The position numbers were made by a program, and so were the translations under genes. Shown here piece by piece: positions 28,997 through 38,558 of a stretch of DNA of 64,000 bases. The notes under the pieces were generated by a model. It saw only the letters and a program-made list of their open reading frames with translations. It was not told the DNA's origin and searched no databases. The first letter of the stretch is position 1, and every line of letters starts with the position of its first letter. The stretch covers positions 1 to 64,000 of the forward strand of contig CAJJBJ010000011.1 in the NCBI GenBank assembly GCA_905182455.1. Reading direction: 5' to 3'. Source of the stretch: an uncultured Planktomarina sp. GTDB lineage: Bacteria > Pseudomonadota > Alphaproteobacteria > Rhodobacterales > Rhodobacteraceae.

Positions 28997-30082
28997 ATGC
29001 AAAATATCCGTGCCGAAGTGTTGTTGCCAACTGACGAGCTGCGCAACGATATTCCTTTTTTCACCAAAGTTTTAGGTATGCGGATGGATGAGATATTTCC
29101 TGCAGATGATCCAAGTGTTGCGGTGTTCTCGGGCTTTGGTTTGCGTGTGCGGGTACAAAAGGGTGCAGATGTGGCACCGGGTGTGCTGCGCATTCTGTGT
29201 GATGATCCAATTTTGATCGCTGGCGGCAAAACTCAACTGATCGCTCCCAACGGCACGAGAATCGATATCGTGGCGCTGGCACCGCCGGTGGTGATGCCGC
29301 CCACCGAACATGAATTCATGGTACGGCGCATGGCCGACCAAGCCCCTTGGGTGATTGGCCGTGCCGGTATGCAGTATCGTGATTTAATTCCCAGCCGCCT
29401 TGGCGGCTCAATCATTGCCAGCCATATTCGCATTCCCAACGGCGGAGCCGTGCCAGATATGGTGCATTTTCATTCCGTCGGTTTTCAGCTGATTTACTGT
29501 TACAAAGGCTGGGTTGATTTGGTCTATGAGGACCAGGGCCCGCCATTCCGGCTGCATGCGGGAAACTGCGTGATCCAGCCGCCAGAAATCCGTCACCGGG
29601 TTTTGTTTGCCAGTGACAATATCGAGGTCATCGAAATTGGCGTTCCTGCGGAGCACATCACGACGATTGATCATGATATGGATTTGCCAACAGCCGAGCT
29701 GAAACCTGAGCGGGAGTTCTCGGGGCAAAAATTTGTGCATTGCCAAGCGCATGATGCTGAGTGGCAACCCTATCGTCTTCCAGGATTTTTAGGGCGTGAC
29801 ACAAGTATTTCTCACAACACCCAAGCCGTGGCAGATGTGCAGCTTGTCAAACTGGGCGATGGCGCACCGGTTTGGGTCACGCATAACAGCGACATTCATT
29901 TCACCTTCGTGCTTGAGGGGAGTTTGATCTTGGAGGGCGCCGACCAGCCGGCACAACACTTGGTTGCAGGCGATGCTTTTGTGATCCCGCCGGGGATGAA
30001 ATTTTGCTATCAATCCCCATCGCAGGACATCAGCCTGTTAGAAGTGAGCTTGCCGGGTGATTTTGAGATAGAAACTGTATAG
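28997..30082 (+). CDS. VOC domain fused to a bicupin
   Basis: 361 residues. Residues about 1-95 look like a single VOC module (EVLLPTDELRNDIPFFTKVLG). Two cupins follow: the first with HFHSVGFQLIYCYKGWVDLV and PPEIRHRVL (metal His residues), the second with HNSDIHFTFVLEGSLIL and GDAFVIPPGMKFCYQ, where the second metal motif is degenerate. The combination suggests a non-heme metal enzyme or binding protein. Divergent from prpE, so a role in organic-acid metabolism is possible but unproven. Start ATG 28997 has only a weak AGGAAA upstream. Confidence 0.8.
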   Translation: MQNIRAEVLLPTDELRNDIPFFTKVLGMRMDEIFPADDPSVAVFSGFGLRVRVQKGADVAPGVLRILCDDPILIAGGKTQLIAPNGTRIDIVALAPPVVMPPTEHEFMVRRMADQAPWVIGRAGMQYRDLIPSRLGGSIIASHIRIPNGGAVPDMVHFHSVGFQLIYCYKGWVDLVYEDQGPPFRLHAGNCVIQPPEIRHRVLFASDNIEVIEIGVPAEHITTIDHDMDLPTAELKPEREFSGQKFVHCQAHDAEWQPYRLPGFLGRDTSISHNTQAVADVQLVKLGDGAPVWVTHNSDIHFTFVLEGSLILEGADQPAQHLVAGDAFVIPPGMKFCYQSPSQDISLLEVSLPGDFEIETV

Positions 30083-30172
30083 GCTGTATGGTGCGTACAT
30101 GGGTGGTCGCTTAAATACATCCTAAGCGAAGCACTTCTTGTCTTTTCACCCCAAAGACCCAAGGATAGTTAA

Positions 30173-30589
30173 ATGACCCAAGACCTGATCAAAGCTGCAA
30201 GACATGTTAGGGGCAATGCTCATACGCCCTATTCCAACTTTCAAGTTGGGGCTGCCATTCGTACGTCCAGTGGCGCTGTCTTTGTCGGCTGTAATGTCGA
30301 AAATGTTGCCTATCCTGAAGGCACATGTGCCGAGGCCGGTGCCATTGCTGCAATGTGTGCAGCCGGTGAATATGAGATTTTTGAAGTGGCCGTCATCGCA
30401 GGTGGTGAGCGTCCTGTGCCGCCCTGTGGAGGTTGCCGGCAAAAGCTGGCTGAATTCGCAGCGGGCGATGTTCCGGTCACCATGGTTGCGATGGACGGTA
30501 GTATGCAAACGACAACGGTCGCTGACTTGCTTCCTGGTGCGTTTGATATCGAACATCTCAAGGCTGGCACGAAGATTTCGGGCCCATAA
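30173..30589 (+). CDS. cdd: cytidine deaminase
   Basis: 138 residues, the homotetrameric small form. Deaminates cytidine and deoxycytidine. Substrate motif YSNFQVGAA; zinc site CAEAG with proton-shuttle Glu, and PCGGCRQ with two Cys ligands. First gene of a five-gene salvage operon; its TAA overlaps the deoA ATG (TAATG). About 90 bases separate it from the bicupin gene, so the promoter is probably there. Confidence 0.96.
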   Translation: MTQDLIKAARHVRGNAHTPYSNFQVGAAIRTSSGAVFVGCNVENVAYPEGTCAEAGAIAAMCAAGEYEIFEVAVIAGGERPVPPCGGCRQKLAEFAAGDVPVTMVAMDGSMQTTTVADLLPGAFDIEHLKAGTKISGP

Positions 30590-31890
30590 TGCAGGCCCGT
30601 GACCTGCTCAATTATTTGCGCGAAGGGCATCCCGTGGCGCCCGAGGCCATCAATGGCTTTGCAAAAGACATCGGGAATGGCCGGGTCACCGATGCTCAAG
30701 CGGGAGCCTTTGCCATGGCTGTTTGCCTGCATGGTCTGGATGATGCTGCGCGCGTGGCCCTGACGTTGGGCATGCGTGACAGTGGCAAGGTCTTGAGTTG
30801 GGATTTGCCCGGAAAGGTGATCGATAAACATTCAACGGGGGGCGTTGGGGATGCGGTTTCACTGCTGTTAGCCCCGATGTTGGCGGCGGTTGGAGCCTAT
30901 GTGCCAATGATTTCCGGCCGAGGCTTGGGCCATACCGGCGGCACGCTGGACAAGCTTGAAGCCATCCCCGGGGTGAGGACCCAATTTTCGGAAGAGCAAT
31001 TTCGTGCGATCGTCACAGAGGTGGGCTGTGCCATCGTGGCACCTACCTCTGATATCGCCCCGGCGGATCAGCGACTTTATGCGGTGCGAGATGTTACCGG
31101 AACAGTACGCTCAACGGATTTGATCACCTCCTCAATTCTAGCCAAGAAACTGGCGGCGGGGCTTGAGGCGCTGGTGCTGGACGTGAAAACTGGCTCAGGG
31201 GCTGTTATGCAAGACCGCGGCGCGGCGCGGGCTTTGGCGCAGGCTTTGGTGATCACTGCAAATGGTGCAGGATGCCCAACAAGCGCGATCATCACTGATA
31301 TGAGTCAACCACTTCTGCCCAGCATCGGAAATGCTTTGGAGCTCGCCGATGTCATGCGAGCCTTCGATAGTGGACAAGGAGCCATGGTGGAGGTGGCCAT
31401 TGAGCTTGGAACCCAACTTCTGGTGCAAGCTCTTGTATTTTATACGGAAAAAGGCGCTCGCGATAGGCTGTTGAAATGCCTTGAAGATGGCAGTGCTAAG
31501 GCGAAGTTTGGCCAGATGGTTGCGGCGCAAGGCGGACCAGAGAATTTCGTGGACCGTTGGGACGACTACCTTAATATAGCACCCACTTATGAGGTGTTGG
31601 CGCCAATTGATGGCTATGTTCAGGCAATGGATGGAACCGCATTGGGTCAAATCGTCGTGGTGCTGGGTGGTGGTCGCCAAAGGGAGGATGATCAGATTGA
31701 TCACTCGGTTGGCCTGTCTGAAATTGCACCCTTGGGCACAAAGTTGCGCTGCGGCCAGCCTATGGCTTTGGTGCATTGCCATGATACCAAACGCGCAGAG
31801 GGCGCGATACGGGCGGTTCAAGCGGCAATGGCTTTGGGATCTACAGCCCCTATACTTGTCCCTTTGATTTTAGAACGGATTGTCGGATGA
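30589..31890 (+). CDS. deoA: thymidine phosphorylase
   Basis: 433 residues. Splits thymidine or deoxyuridine to base and deoxyribose 1-phosphate. The phosphate-binding DKHSTGGVGDAVSLLLAPM and the family signature SGRGLGHTGGTLDKLEAIPG are intact; KTGSGAVM and the C-terminal PYNP domain follow. One-base overlap with cdd and a four-base ATGA overlap with deoB. Confidence 0.97.
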   Translation: MQARDLLNYLREGHPVAPEAINGFAKDIGNGRVTDAQAGAFAMAVCLHGLDDAARVALTLGMRDSGKVLSWDLPGKVIDKHSTGGVGDAVSLLLAPMLAAVGAYVPMISGRGLGHTGGTLDKLEAIPGVRTQFSEEQFRAIVTEVGCAIVAPTSDIAPADQRLYAVRDVTGTVRSTDLITSSILAKKLAAGLEALVLDVKTGSGAVMQDRGAARALAQALVITANGAGCPTSAIITDMSQPLLPSIGNALELADVMRAFDSGQGAMVEVAIELGTQLLVQALVFYTEKGARDRLLKCLEDGSAKAKFGQMVAAQGGPENFVDRWDDYLNIAPTYEVLAPIDGYVQAMDGTALGQIVVVLGGGRQREDDQIDHSVGLSEIAPLGTKLRCGQPMALVHCHDTKRAEGAIRAVQAAMALGSTAPILVPLILERIVG

Positions 31891-33059
31891 GTCGGGCATT
31901 TTTAATTGTGTTGGATTCATTGGGCTGTGGGGGTGCGCCAGATGCTGAGGCCTTTGGTGATGCCGGAGCCAATACGTTGGGCCATATTATAGCCGCGCGA
32001 CAGGGATTCTTGAAGATGCCCAATTTGGCAGCCCTTGGCTTGGGGGCGGCTTTGACCCACTCCAGCGGTCTTGCGTCACCTTGGCCTGATCCCACTCACG
32101 GCGCTTGGGCCGTGGCGCGCGAAATCTCCAACGGCAAGGACACCCCATCAGGCCATTGGGAGCTGGCGGGGGTTCCGGTGCCATGGGATTGGCACTACTT
32201 CCTCAATGAAAACCCTGCTTTCCCGCCCTATGTTATGGCAACGGTGGCACAGTTCGCCGGGGGTAGCTTGGCCAATTGCCATGCCTCTGGTCTGCCTGTC
32301 ATTGAGGCTTTTGGTGCCGAGCATATGCGCTCAGGCCTGCCAATCTGTTATACTTCAGTGGACAGCGTGTTTCAAATTGCCGCCCATGAGGAGCGCTTTG
32401 GCCTGCAACGGCTCTATGACCTATGCCAAAACCTTGCGCCTGTTTTACATGAGATGAAGGTGGGCCGGGTGATTGCGCGGCCATTTATTGGCTCTGTTGA
32501 AGCTGGCTTCCAACGCACCCTGAACCGCAAAGATTTTGCGATCGATCCCCCATCTCCAACCCTCTGTGACTGGGTGCAAGATGCGGGGCGAGATGTGCAT
32601 GCTATTGGCAAGATCGGCGATATATTCTCGATGCATGGGATTACCCGCTGTCGGAAAGGCACCGATTCCGATTTGATGGTACATTTGGCCGATGACATGC
32701 GCAACGCCCCTGAGGGTAGCCTCACATTTGCGAATTTTGTAGAGTTTGACACCCTGTTTGGCCATCCACGTAACCCCGAGGGTTATGCGCAGGCTTTGGA
32801 GTGGTTCGATGCAGAAATTGGATCAGTTTTGGCACAGTCGCGGCCTGATGATTTGGTGATATTCACCGCAGACCATGGCAATGACCCCACATGGCGCGGC
32901 TCGGACCACACCCGCGAACAGGTGCCGGTTCTTGTGCACTGTCAAAACCTATCGGTTAAGGATAGAGCACTGGGAAACATACAGTTCCAAGATGTTGCCG
33001 CCACCGTGGCGCAGCATCTGGCTGTGCCCGCTTTGGGTGATGGTAGGAGTTTTTTATGA
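31887..33059 (+). CDS. deoB: phosphopentomutase
   Basis: 390 residues. Interconverts (deoxy)ribose 1- and 5-phosphate. Alkaline-phosphatase superfamily metal sites: LDSLGCGGAPDAEAFGD at the N-terminus, NGKDTPSGHWELAG with the phosphorylated Thr, and TADHGNDPTWRGSDHTRE near the C-terminus. Receives deoxyribose 1-phosphate from DeoA. Overlaps both neighbours by ATGA. Confidence 0.97.
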   Translation: MSRAFLIVLDSLGCGGAPDAEAFGDAGANTLGHIIAARQGFLKMPNLAALGLGAALTHSSGLASPWPDPTHGAWAVAREISNGKDTPSGHWELAGVPVPWDWHYFLNENPAFPPYVMATVAQFAGGSLANCHASGLPVIEAFGAEHMRSGLPICYTSVDSVFQIAAHEERFGLQRLYDLCQNLAPVLHEMKVGRVIARPFIGSVEAGFQRTLNRKDFAIDPPSPTLCDWVQDAGRDVHAIGKIGDIFSMHGITRCRKGTDSDLMVHLADDMRNAPEGSLTFANFVEFDTLFGHPRNPEGYAQALEWFDAEIGSVLAQSRPDDLVIFTADHGNDPTWRGSDHTREQVPVLVHCQNLSVKDRALGNIQFQDVAATVAQHLAVPALGDGRSFL

Positions 33060-34027
33060 GCTGGAAGTCATTTCCAAAAGTGGAATTGCATCTGCACCTT
33101 GAAGGTGCAGCGGATCCGGCTTTTGTGCAAGGATTGGCGGCAGAGAAATCTATCGATATACGCGATATATTTGACGAAAATGGAGCTTATAAATACGAGG
33201 GCTTCAACGAGTTTTTGAAAGTTTATGAAGCGGCCACCTTGGCGCTCAACCGTCCCGAAGATTTCAAGCGGTTGACACAATCTGTTTTGGAAAACCTTGC
33301 GGAGCATAATGTTGTCTACGCGGAAGCCTTCGTGTCACCAGATTTTTGCGGTGGTCGAGATTTAGGAGCTTGGCGCGAGTATCTCGAAGCAATGCAAGAG
33401 GCGCATGTAGATGGGGTGACCCTGAAGGGCATCGTTACCTGCATTCGCCATTTTGGCCCGGATAAAGCCCGCGAAACCGCGCAATGTGCCGCGGAAACCG
33501 CAGGTGATTGGGTGGTTGGATTTGGCATGGGCGGCGCTGAAGATATAGGCACGGCGGGTGATTTCTCCTATGCATTTGATGTGGCACGCGAGGCCGGGCT
33601 GCGATTGACCAGCCATGCGGGCGAATGGGGCGGGGCGCAATCGGTTTGGGATACGATTAACGATCTTAAAGTTGAGCGTATTGGCCATGGTGTGCATGCA
33701 ATTAATGATCCTAAGCTGGTGGATTACCTGGCCGAAACCGGCATTGTTCTAGAGGTGAACCCCGGCTCTAACGTGGCGCTGGGCGTCTACCCAAGCTTGG
33801 CAGAACATCCGATTGCAAAGCTGCGAGAGGCCGGGGTTAAGGTTACCGTTAGCACAGATGATCCCCCATTTTTCCACACCACGATGACTCGAGAATTTGA
33901 ACAATTGGAACAGATATTCGGTTGGGGCGTGGATGATTTCAAACAGTTGAACCAAACAGCTTTGGAGGCTGCGTTTTGCGATTCTGCCACCAAAAAGCTG
34001 ATCGCTAAAAGATTGGATATGTCATGA
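33056..34027 (+). CDS. add: adenosine deaminase
   Basis: 323 residues. Zinc motif ELHLHLEGA, catalytic TSHAGEWGG and metal-binding [10 protein letters not shown] are present, with RIGHGVHA between them. Converts adenosine to inosine. Adenine deaminase is a close relative; the nucleoside operon favours adenosine. Overlaps both neighbours by ATGA. Confidence 0.92.
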   Translation: MSWKSFPKVELHLHLEGAADPAFVQGLAAEKSIDIRDIFDENGAYKYEGFNEFLKVYEAATLALNRPEDFKRLTQSVLENLAEHNVVYAEAFVSPDFCGGRDLGAWREYLEAMQEAHVDGVTLKGIVTCIRHFGPDKARETAQCAAETAGDWVVGFGMGGAEDIGTAGDFSYAFDVAREAGLRLTSHAGEWGGAQSVWDTINDLKVERIGHGVHAINDPKLVDYLAETGIVLEVNPGSNVALGVYPSLAEHPIAKLREAGVKVTVSTDDPPFFHTTMTREFEQLEQIFGWGVDDFKQLNQTALEAAFCDSATKKLIAKRLDMS

Positions 34028-34650
34028 CCCTTACCGTTGTTGATCACCCCCTTGTGCAGCATAAGTTGACCCTAATGCGGGATAAGGCCACGCCTACCAA
34101 TCAATTTCGCCAGTTGCTGCGCGAGATCAGCCATTTGATTGCTTATGAGGTGACCCGGGATCTGCCGATTGAGCATTGCGAAATTGAAACTCCGATGACC
34201 AAAATGCAAGCACCTGTTTTGGCTGGTAAAAAACTGGCTTTGGTGTCGATACTACGGGCTGGAAATGGGCTTTTAGATGGTGTGCTTGAGTTGATCCCTT
34301 CAGCGCGTGTGGGTTTTGTCGGCCTCTACCGCGACGAAGAAACCCTCAAGCCCGTGCAATATTACTTCAAAGTGCCAGATGATCTGGAAAACCGGGTTGT
34401 GATTGCAGTGGATCCTATGTTGGCCACTGGTAATTCAAGCGTGGCGGCCATTGATCTGTTGAAACAAGCGGGCGCGCGCAATATTAAATTCCTATGCCTG
34501 CTTGCGGCCCCCGAGGGCATTGCCACAATGCAAGCAGCACACCCCGATGTCGATATTGTCACTGCCGCCGTGGATGAACGATTAAGCGATATAGGCTACA
34601 TCCTCCCCGGCCTAGGCGACGCAGGAGACCGGATGTTTGGGACGAAGTGA
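34024..34650 (+). CDS. upp: uracil phosphoribosyltransferase
   Basis: 208 residues. Makes UMP from uracil and PRPP, using uracil released by DeoA-type phosphorolysis. The PRPP motif is [15 protein letters not shown]; the uracil-binding C-terminal part is complete ([17 protein letters not shown]). Last gene of the operon; ATGA overlap with add. The 267 bases between its stop and the IS hold no recognisable gene; an 86-codon open stretch on the minus strand looks like chance. Confidence 0.97.
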   Translation: MTLTVVDHPLVQHKLTLMRDKATPTNQFRQLLREISHLIAYEVTRDLPIEHCEIETPMTKMQAPVLAGKKLALVSILRAGNGLLDGVLELIPSARVGFVGLYRDEETLKPVQYYFKVPDDLENRVVIAVDPMLATGNSSVAAIDLLKQAGARNIKFLCLLAAPEGIATMQAAHPDVDIVTAAVDERLSDIGYILPGLGDAGDRMFGTK

Positions 34651-34909
34651 TTTTGGGTTAGTTTTGCATGTGTTGGAAGATGGTTTTGCGATCCACAGGG
34701 CTGATCAAAGCCAACCTGCTGAAATAACTTCTGTTCAGTGGCGGTTATTCCCAAATTTGTGAGCTCTTTGACCAGACGGGGTTTACATCCAAGTGGTCTT
34801 AAATGCATGCCCTGCTGGTTAAGCATGGTTCCTGATTTGCAGTTTTTGAGTAGTGGTGCGATGCGCGCCAACTGAATTGCGATGCTGATGCCTATTTTAT
34901 TCCTCATTT

Positions 34910-34917
34910 AAATATTT
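34910..34917. repeat. target-site duplication, left copy
   Basis: AAATATTT immediately outside the left IS end; the copy at 35635-35642 is TAATATTT (7 of 8 identical). 8 bp is the usual duplication of IS1595 elements. Confidence 0.7.
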
Positions 34918-34935
34918 GGGGCTGACCCAGATAAC
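34918..34935 (+). repeat. IS left terminal inverted repeat
   Basis: GGGGCTGACCCAGATAAC; the right end reads GGGGCCGACCCAGATAAC in reverse complement, 17 of 18 identical. Confidence 0.9.
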
Positions 34936-34951
34936 CTAAGAAGAGGTTATG

Positions 34952-35617
34952 ATGGGAAGCATGAGAAAAAGTCGTCTAAGTCCCTACAAACAAGATCGCC
35001 TCATGGAGCATTTTGTTTTGGGATCGACAGCGCGAATTACGGCCAGCCTTTGCGGTGTGAACCGCAAGACAGCAGCCTTTTATTTTCTCCGGCTGCGCGA
35101 AATTATCGCTTTGAGAACTGGAAGCTGAAAGCGAAGCTATGTTCGACGGAGAAATTGAAGTTGATGAAAGCTACTTTGGTGGCAGACGGAAAGGAAAACG
35201 TGGGCGCGGTGCTGCGGGTAAAACCCCTGTATTTGGCTTATTAAAAGGGGTGGAAAAGTTTACACCAAGATTATCCCAAATGCTTCAGGAGCCACTCTGA
35301 TCCCGATCATCAAGCGCAAGGTTGTGCCGGATAGCATCCGTATATTCAGACTGCTGGAGAGGCTACAACGTGCTGGATGTGTCGGATTTCCACCACTTCC
35401 GCATCAACCATTCTAAGTTATTTGCCGACCGCCACAACCATATCAATGGTATCGAGAATTTCTGGAACCAAACCAAGCGGCATATGAGCAAATTCAATGG
35501 TGTTCCTAAGGCTCAATTTAGTCTATATTTAAGGAATGTGAGTGGCGTTTTAACAACAGTGACCCTTCAAGACAGTTATTACTGCTAACGCAATGGGTTA
35601 AGCGTCACTTGAAGTAG
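34952..35617 (+). pseudogene. IS1595-family transposase, four frameshifts
   Basis: First frame (ATG 34952 or 34961): RKSRLSPYKQDRLMEHFVLG and CGVNRKTAAFYFLRLREII. An extra A near 35114 leads to the catalytic DGEIEVDESYFGGRR; a missing base near 35246 leads to KVYTKIIPNASGATLIPII; an extra C near 35339 leads to VYSDCWRGYNVLDVSDFHHF and HINGIENFWNQTKRHM; a missing A near 35531 leads to KECEWRFNNSD and a stop at 35617. Net shift is zero, and the joined reading gives 221 residues, the usual size. Inside each segment the sequence is well kept, so decay is recent or the indels are errors. Confidence 0.88.
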
Positions 35618-35634
35618 TTATCTGGGTCGGCCCC
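35617..35634 (-). repeat. IS right terminal inverted repeat
   Basis: Right end of the element; see the left repeat. It begins at the last base of the transposase stop codon. AT-rich DNA with several TAATATTA-like motifs follows to 35753. Confidence 0.9.
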
Positions 35635-35642
35635 TAATATTT
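35635..35642. repeat. target-site duplication, right copy
   Basis: TAATATTT directly outside the right IS end, differing in one base from the left copy. Confidence 0.7.
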
Positions 35643-35753
35643 TTTAAGTAAAATTAAATAATATTATTACTTATCAGTAATATTAAAGCCATTAATAATA
35701 TCAGGCTAGATTGTTAAAGCAAGTATCGCGATCTGGTAAAATAGGGATGTGCC

Positions 35754-36767
35754 TCACATATCCGAACAAATTGCCTGTAAGCCGAGCCAAGCGCCATCGG
35801 CCAGAACGGGGTAGGGGGATCCGGTGGGGAAGGGGTCTTGGGCGGTCAAGTCTTGGGCCTCTGCGCCAGAAAGTGTCCGGGCGAAGGGGCTGACGCTGAT
35901 CTCCGCTTTTGCGAATAGGTTCAACAGAGCGGTGCGTGGTGCTGGTATTGCGGGCTGTGACAAGGCAATTTTCGCCAATTGATCAATTTGCGCTTCGCTC
36001 AAATCATTGGAGGCAATCAGGCCTAGGGAAATCAAAGGTCCAGCCTGTTCAAGATAGAGGCGTACCGGATCGTTGTTCTGACTGGCGGCGAGTGCAAATA
36101 ACACGTGTCCCGCGGTGACGGCCGGATCATCATAGGCGGTCACCATGTTTTCAAACAACACCACCTTACCGCCGGGCAAGGCGATGGGGCGGCTGCGCTG
36201 GCCAGGGAGGACCGATAGGCTGAGGCGGGCGGGAGTGTTCAAGCGCGCGACCAATTTTTCCGCAGTGCGGCTGCCTTCCGGGCTGGAGCAATAGGGTCCG
36301 GCCAATTGTCCGATACGAAGGGCCAAGGCATCTCCGAGCTGTATCCGTTTGACCTCGGGGAGGACTTTGCTGGCATAGCTGATAACCGCTTGCGGCCCCC
36401 AGAGCACAGATACCACGCTCGTAATCATCACTGATGAGACAGCTAAAATCAATCGCAATCTGCCGGGGTGCGGGCGGCTTCGGTCGATGGCTTTTTGAAC
36501 TTTGAGCAAGGCCTCGAGCATCGCGCGATCTGCAATCTCTAAGCTTTCCTCAGAGTCTGCGCCGGGGCGCAATGTGGCTTTATCGCCAGCATGTTTTTGC
36601 ACATCGACAGCGGCAAGGGACCAATGGGCCAGTGCTCTATTTTGCATGTCGGTCAATACTATGGTGGCTTCGCCGAAGGATATAACCACCTCACGCCTCT
36701 GGGCCGCAGGTCCGCTGCGCCACAGGCCGGTACATTCCAGCCGATCATATCCTTTAAGTGCTGTCAT
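35754..36767 (-). CDS. membrane-anchored protein resembling a catalytically dead M48 peptidase
   Basis: 337 residues. The N-terminal ~100 residues are cytosolic and charged; one membrane helix lies near 104-126 (RLILAVSSVMITSVVSVLWG). The outer part has IALPGGKVVLFENMVTAYDD and then VTAGHVLFALAASQNNDPVR, which lines up by eye with the M48 pattern (ALPGG... then HExxH) but has no HExxH. This suggests a pseudo-protease, an inference that needs a profile search. Located between the IS and an acyl-CoA ligase gene, 95 bases upstream of that gene's stop; no known partner. Confidence 0.6.
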   Translation of the reverse strand: MTALKGYDRLECTGLWRSGPAAQRREVVISFGEATIVLTDMQNRALAHWSLAAVDVQKHAGDKATLRPGADSEESLEIADRAMLEALLKVQKAIDRSRPHPGRLRLILAVSSVMITSVVSVLWGPQAVISYASKVLPEVKRIQLGDALALRIGQLAGPYCSSPEGSRTAEKLVARLNTPARLSLSVLPGQRSRPIALPGGKVVLFENMVTAYDDPAVTAGHVLFALAASQNNDPVRLYLEQAGPLISLGLIASNDLSEAQIDQLAKIALSQPAIPAPRTALLNLFAKAEISVSPFARTLSGAEAQDLTAQDPFPTGSPYPVLADGAWLGLQAICSDM

Positions 36768-36862
36768 TTGGGCCCGCTCTGCCTCTTTTGCGCCACGATA
36801 GGACGAACCCTATCGTGGCGCAATGGCTTCCGGTCTGACGCCAATTTAAAGCATCTTTGCGC

Positions 36863-38488
36863 CTAGGCGGTTTTGGCGATCACCCGGAGTTCAAATTTCT
36901 GAATTTTGCCTGTTGAGGTTTTTGGCAATTCTTGAAACACTACACGCTTGGGGGTTTTGAAACTTGCTAATTTGCTGCGCACAAAGGCGATCACGTCGTC
37001 CTCGGTGGCGAATTTCCCGGGCAATAGCTCCACAAAGGCACAGGGCACTTCGCCCCATTTGTCATCTGCTTTTGCCACAACCGCACAGAGGCTTACGGCG
37101 GGATGGGCCATAATCGCGCCTTCGACCTCAATGCTTGAAATATTCTCGCCACCGGAGATGATGATATCTTTCATCCGATCTGCGATTTGCATCATACCAT
37201 CAGCATGCTGCACAGCTATATCTTCGGAGTGGAAAAAGCCACCCAAGAAAGATTTTGCGGTGGCTTCAGGGTTTTTGTAATAGCCCTTCATTACCGAATT
37301 CCCGCGCATCACGATCTCGCCCTGCGTGGTACCATCCATTGGGGTTTGCATGCCGGCGCTGTCGACAACCGTTGTGAGATCCATCATCGGCATGGCGACG
37401 CCTTGGCGAGCTTTGAGGGCAGATTGTTCGTCCTCGGGCAGGCAGTCCCAAGCGCTATCCCAAAGGCATTCGACCACATGGCCATAGGTTTCGGTCAGCC
37501 CATAAACCTGAGTGACGTTGAAGCCCAGTTTTCCTATGCCCGCCAAAGTGGCCGGTGCGGGTGGGGCGCCTGCGGTGAACAGTTCAACTGTGTGATCAAA
37601 ATCTCTGCGGTCCTCTGCAGCGGCGTTAACGATCATATTGAGCACAATCGGAGCGCCTCCGAAATGAGACACGCCTTCATCTGCGATTCCGTCATAGATT
37701 GCCTTGGCTGAGATATCTCGACAGCCCACAACAGTCCCGCCCAAGAGCGGCATCATCCAAGTGTGGTTCCAGCCGTTACAATGGAACAATGGCACAATGG
37801 CCATGAACACAGGGTTTAGGGTCATCCGCCAGCTGACCGGTGTGCCCATGGTCATCAGGTAGGCGCCTCGGTGATGGTAGACCACACCTTTGGGCCGGCC
37901 CGTGGTGCCAGATGTATAGTTGAGCGCAAGACTTTCCCACTCATCACTGGGCATGATCCAAGTGTAACCGGCATCCCCCTTGGCAATAAATTGTTCATAC
38001 TCAAGGTGGCGGCCACTGGCGGTATAACCTGCCTCAGCATCGGCTACTTCGATGATCTGGGGGGTGGGGCCTTCCAGCGCTGCAATTGCTGCTTCGACGG
38101 GCACTAGGAATTGGCTGTCGACCATAACAACCTTGGCCTCGCCGTGCTTGAAAATATAGGTCAGCGTGCCCACATCTAGGCGCGTGTTTATCGTGTTGAG
38201 CACGGCGCCGCAAGCGGGCACTCCGAAGCTGGCTTCAATCTGCGCGGTGATATTGGGGAGCAGGGTTGCGACCACATCGCCAGGCAGCACGCCAATGCTC
38301 GCAAGGGCGCTGGCCAATTGGCTGACCCGCGCATGGTATTGATGGTAGGTCGAACGATGCGATCGATAGACCACAGCGGTATGGTCGGCAAAGACAGTGG
38401 CTGCCCGCTGTAAATGTGATAACGGCGTCAAAGGTACGTAATTGGCTTGGCATTTATCCAAACCTGTTTCGTCAGCCATCCATCCCAT
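36863..38488 (-). CDS. fatty-acyl-CoA synthetase, DmdB-like
   Basis: 541 residues from ATG 38488, chosen because GGGAGG lies at the right distance; the frame opens nine codons earlier. AMP-forming ligase: P-loop NYTSGTTGRPKGVVYHHRG, adenylate motif QVYGLTETYGH, hinge HSEDIAVQHADGMMQIADRM and catalytic Lys in LPKTSTGKIQKFE. The medium-chain type with PLFHCNGWNHTWMMPLLGG resembles Roseobacter methylmercaptopropionate-CoA ligase DmdB and general fatty-acid ligases; sequence alone does not separate these. Next to the beta-oxidation genes, which supports fatty-acid activation. Confidence 0.88.
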   Translation of the reverse strand: MGWMADETGLDKCQANYVPLTPLSHLQRAATVFADHTAVVYRSHRSTYHQYHARVSQLASALASIGVLPGDVVATLLPNITAQIEASFGVPACGAVLNTINTRLDVGTLTYIFKHGEAKVVMVDSQFLVPVEAAIAALEGPTPQIIEVADAEAGYTASGRHLEYEQFIAKGDAGYTWIMPSDEWESLALNYTSGTTGRPKGVVYHHRGAYLMTMGTPVSWRMTLNPVFMAIVPLFHCNGWNHTWMMPLLGGTVVGCRDISAKAIYDGIADEGVSHFGGAPIVLNMIVNAAAEDRRDFDHTVELFTAGAPPAPATLAGIGKLGFNVTQVYGLTETYGHVVECLWDSAWDCLPEDEQSALKARQGVAMPMMDLTTVVDSAGMQTPMDGTTQGEIVMRGNSVMKGYYKNPEATAKSFLGGFFHSEDIAVQHADGMMQIADRMKDIIISGGENISSIEVEGAIMAHPAVSLCAVVAKADDKWGEVPCAFVELLPGKFATEDDVIAFVRSKLASFKTPKRVVFQELPKTSTGKIQKFELRVIAKTA

Positions 38489-38558
38489 GTCGCAATCCTC
38501 CCTTTTATTGGGCACTATCGCGCTTGATGGAATGATTTCAAGAGGTCATGCATAACTA

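Larger units (their letters stand above)
34918..35634 (+). mobile_element. inactive IS1595-family insertion sequence, 717 bp
   Basis: Both 18-bp terminal inverted repeats and an imperfect 8-bp target duplication are visible, so the boundaries are secure. The only gene is a transposase with four frameshifts. Size fits the small IS1595-group elements with a transposase near 220 residues. It lies in an AT-rich spot between upp and the convergent gene ending at 35754. With the transposase broken it could move only if a related element acts in trans. Confidence 0.9.

Noticed and set aside
34596-34907. 103-codon minus-strand ORF starting next to the IS
   Set aside because: Overlaps the end of upp; no similarity or start signal. 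A remnant cut off by the IS is possible but unsupported.
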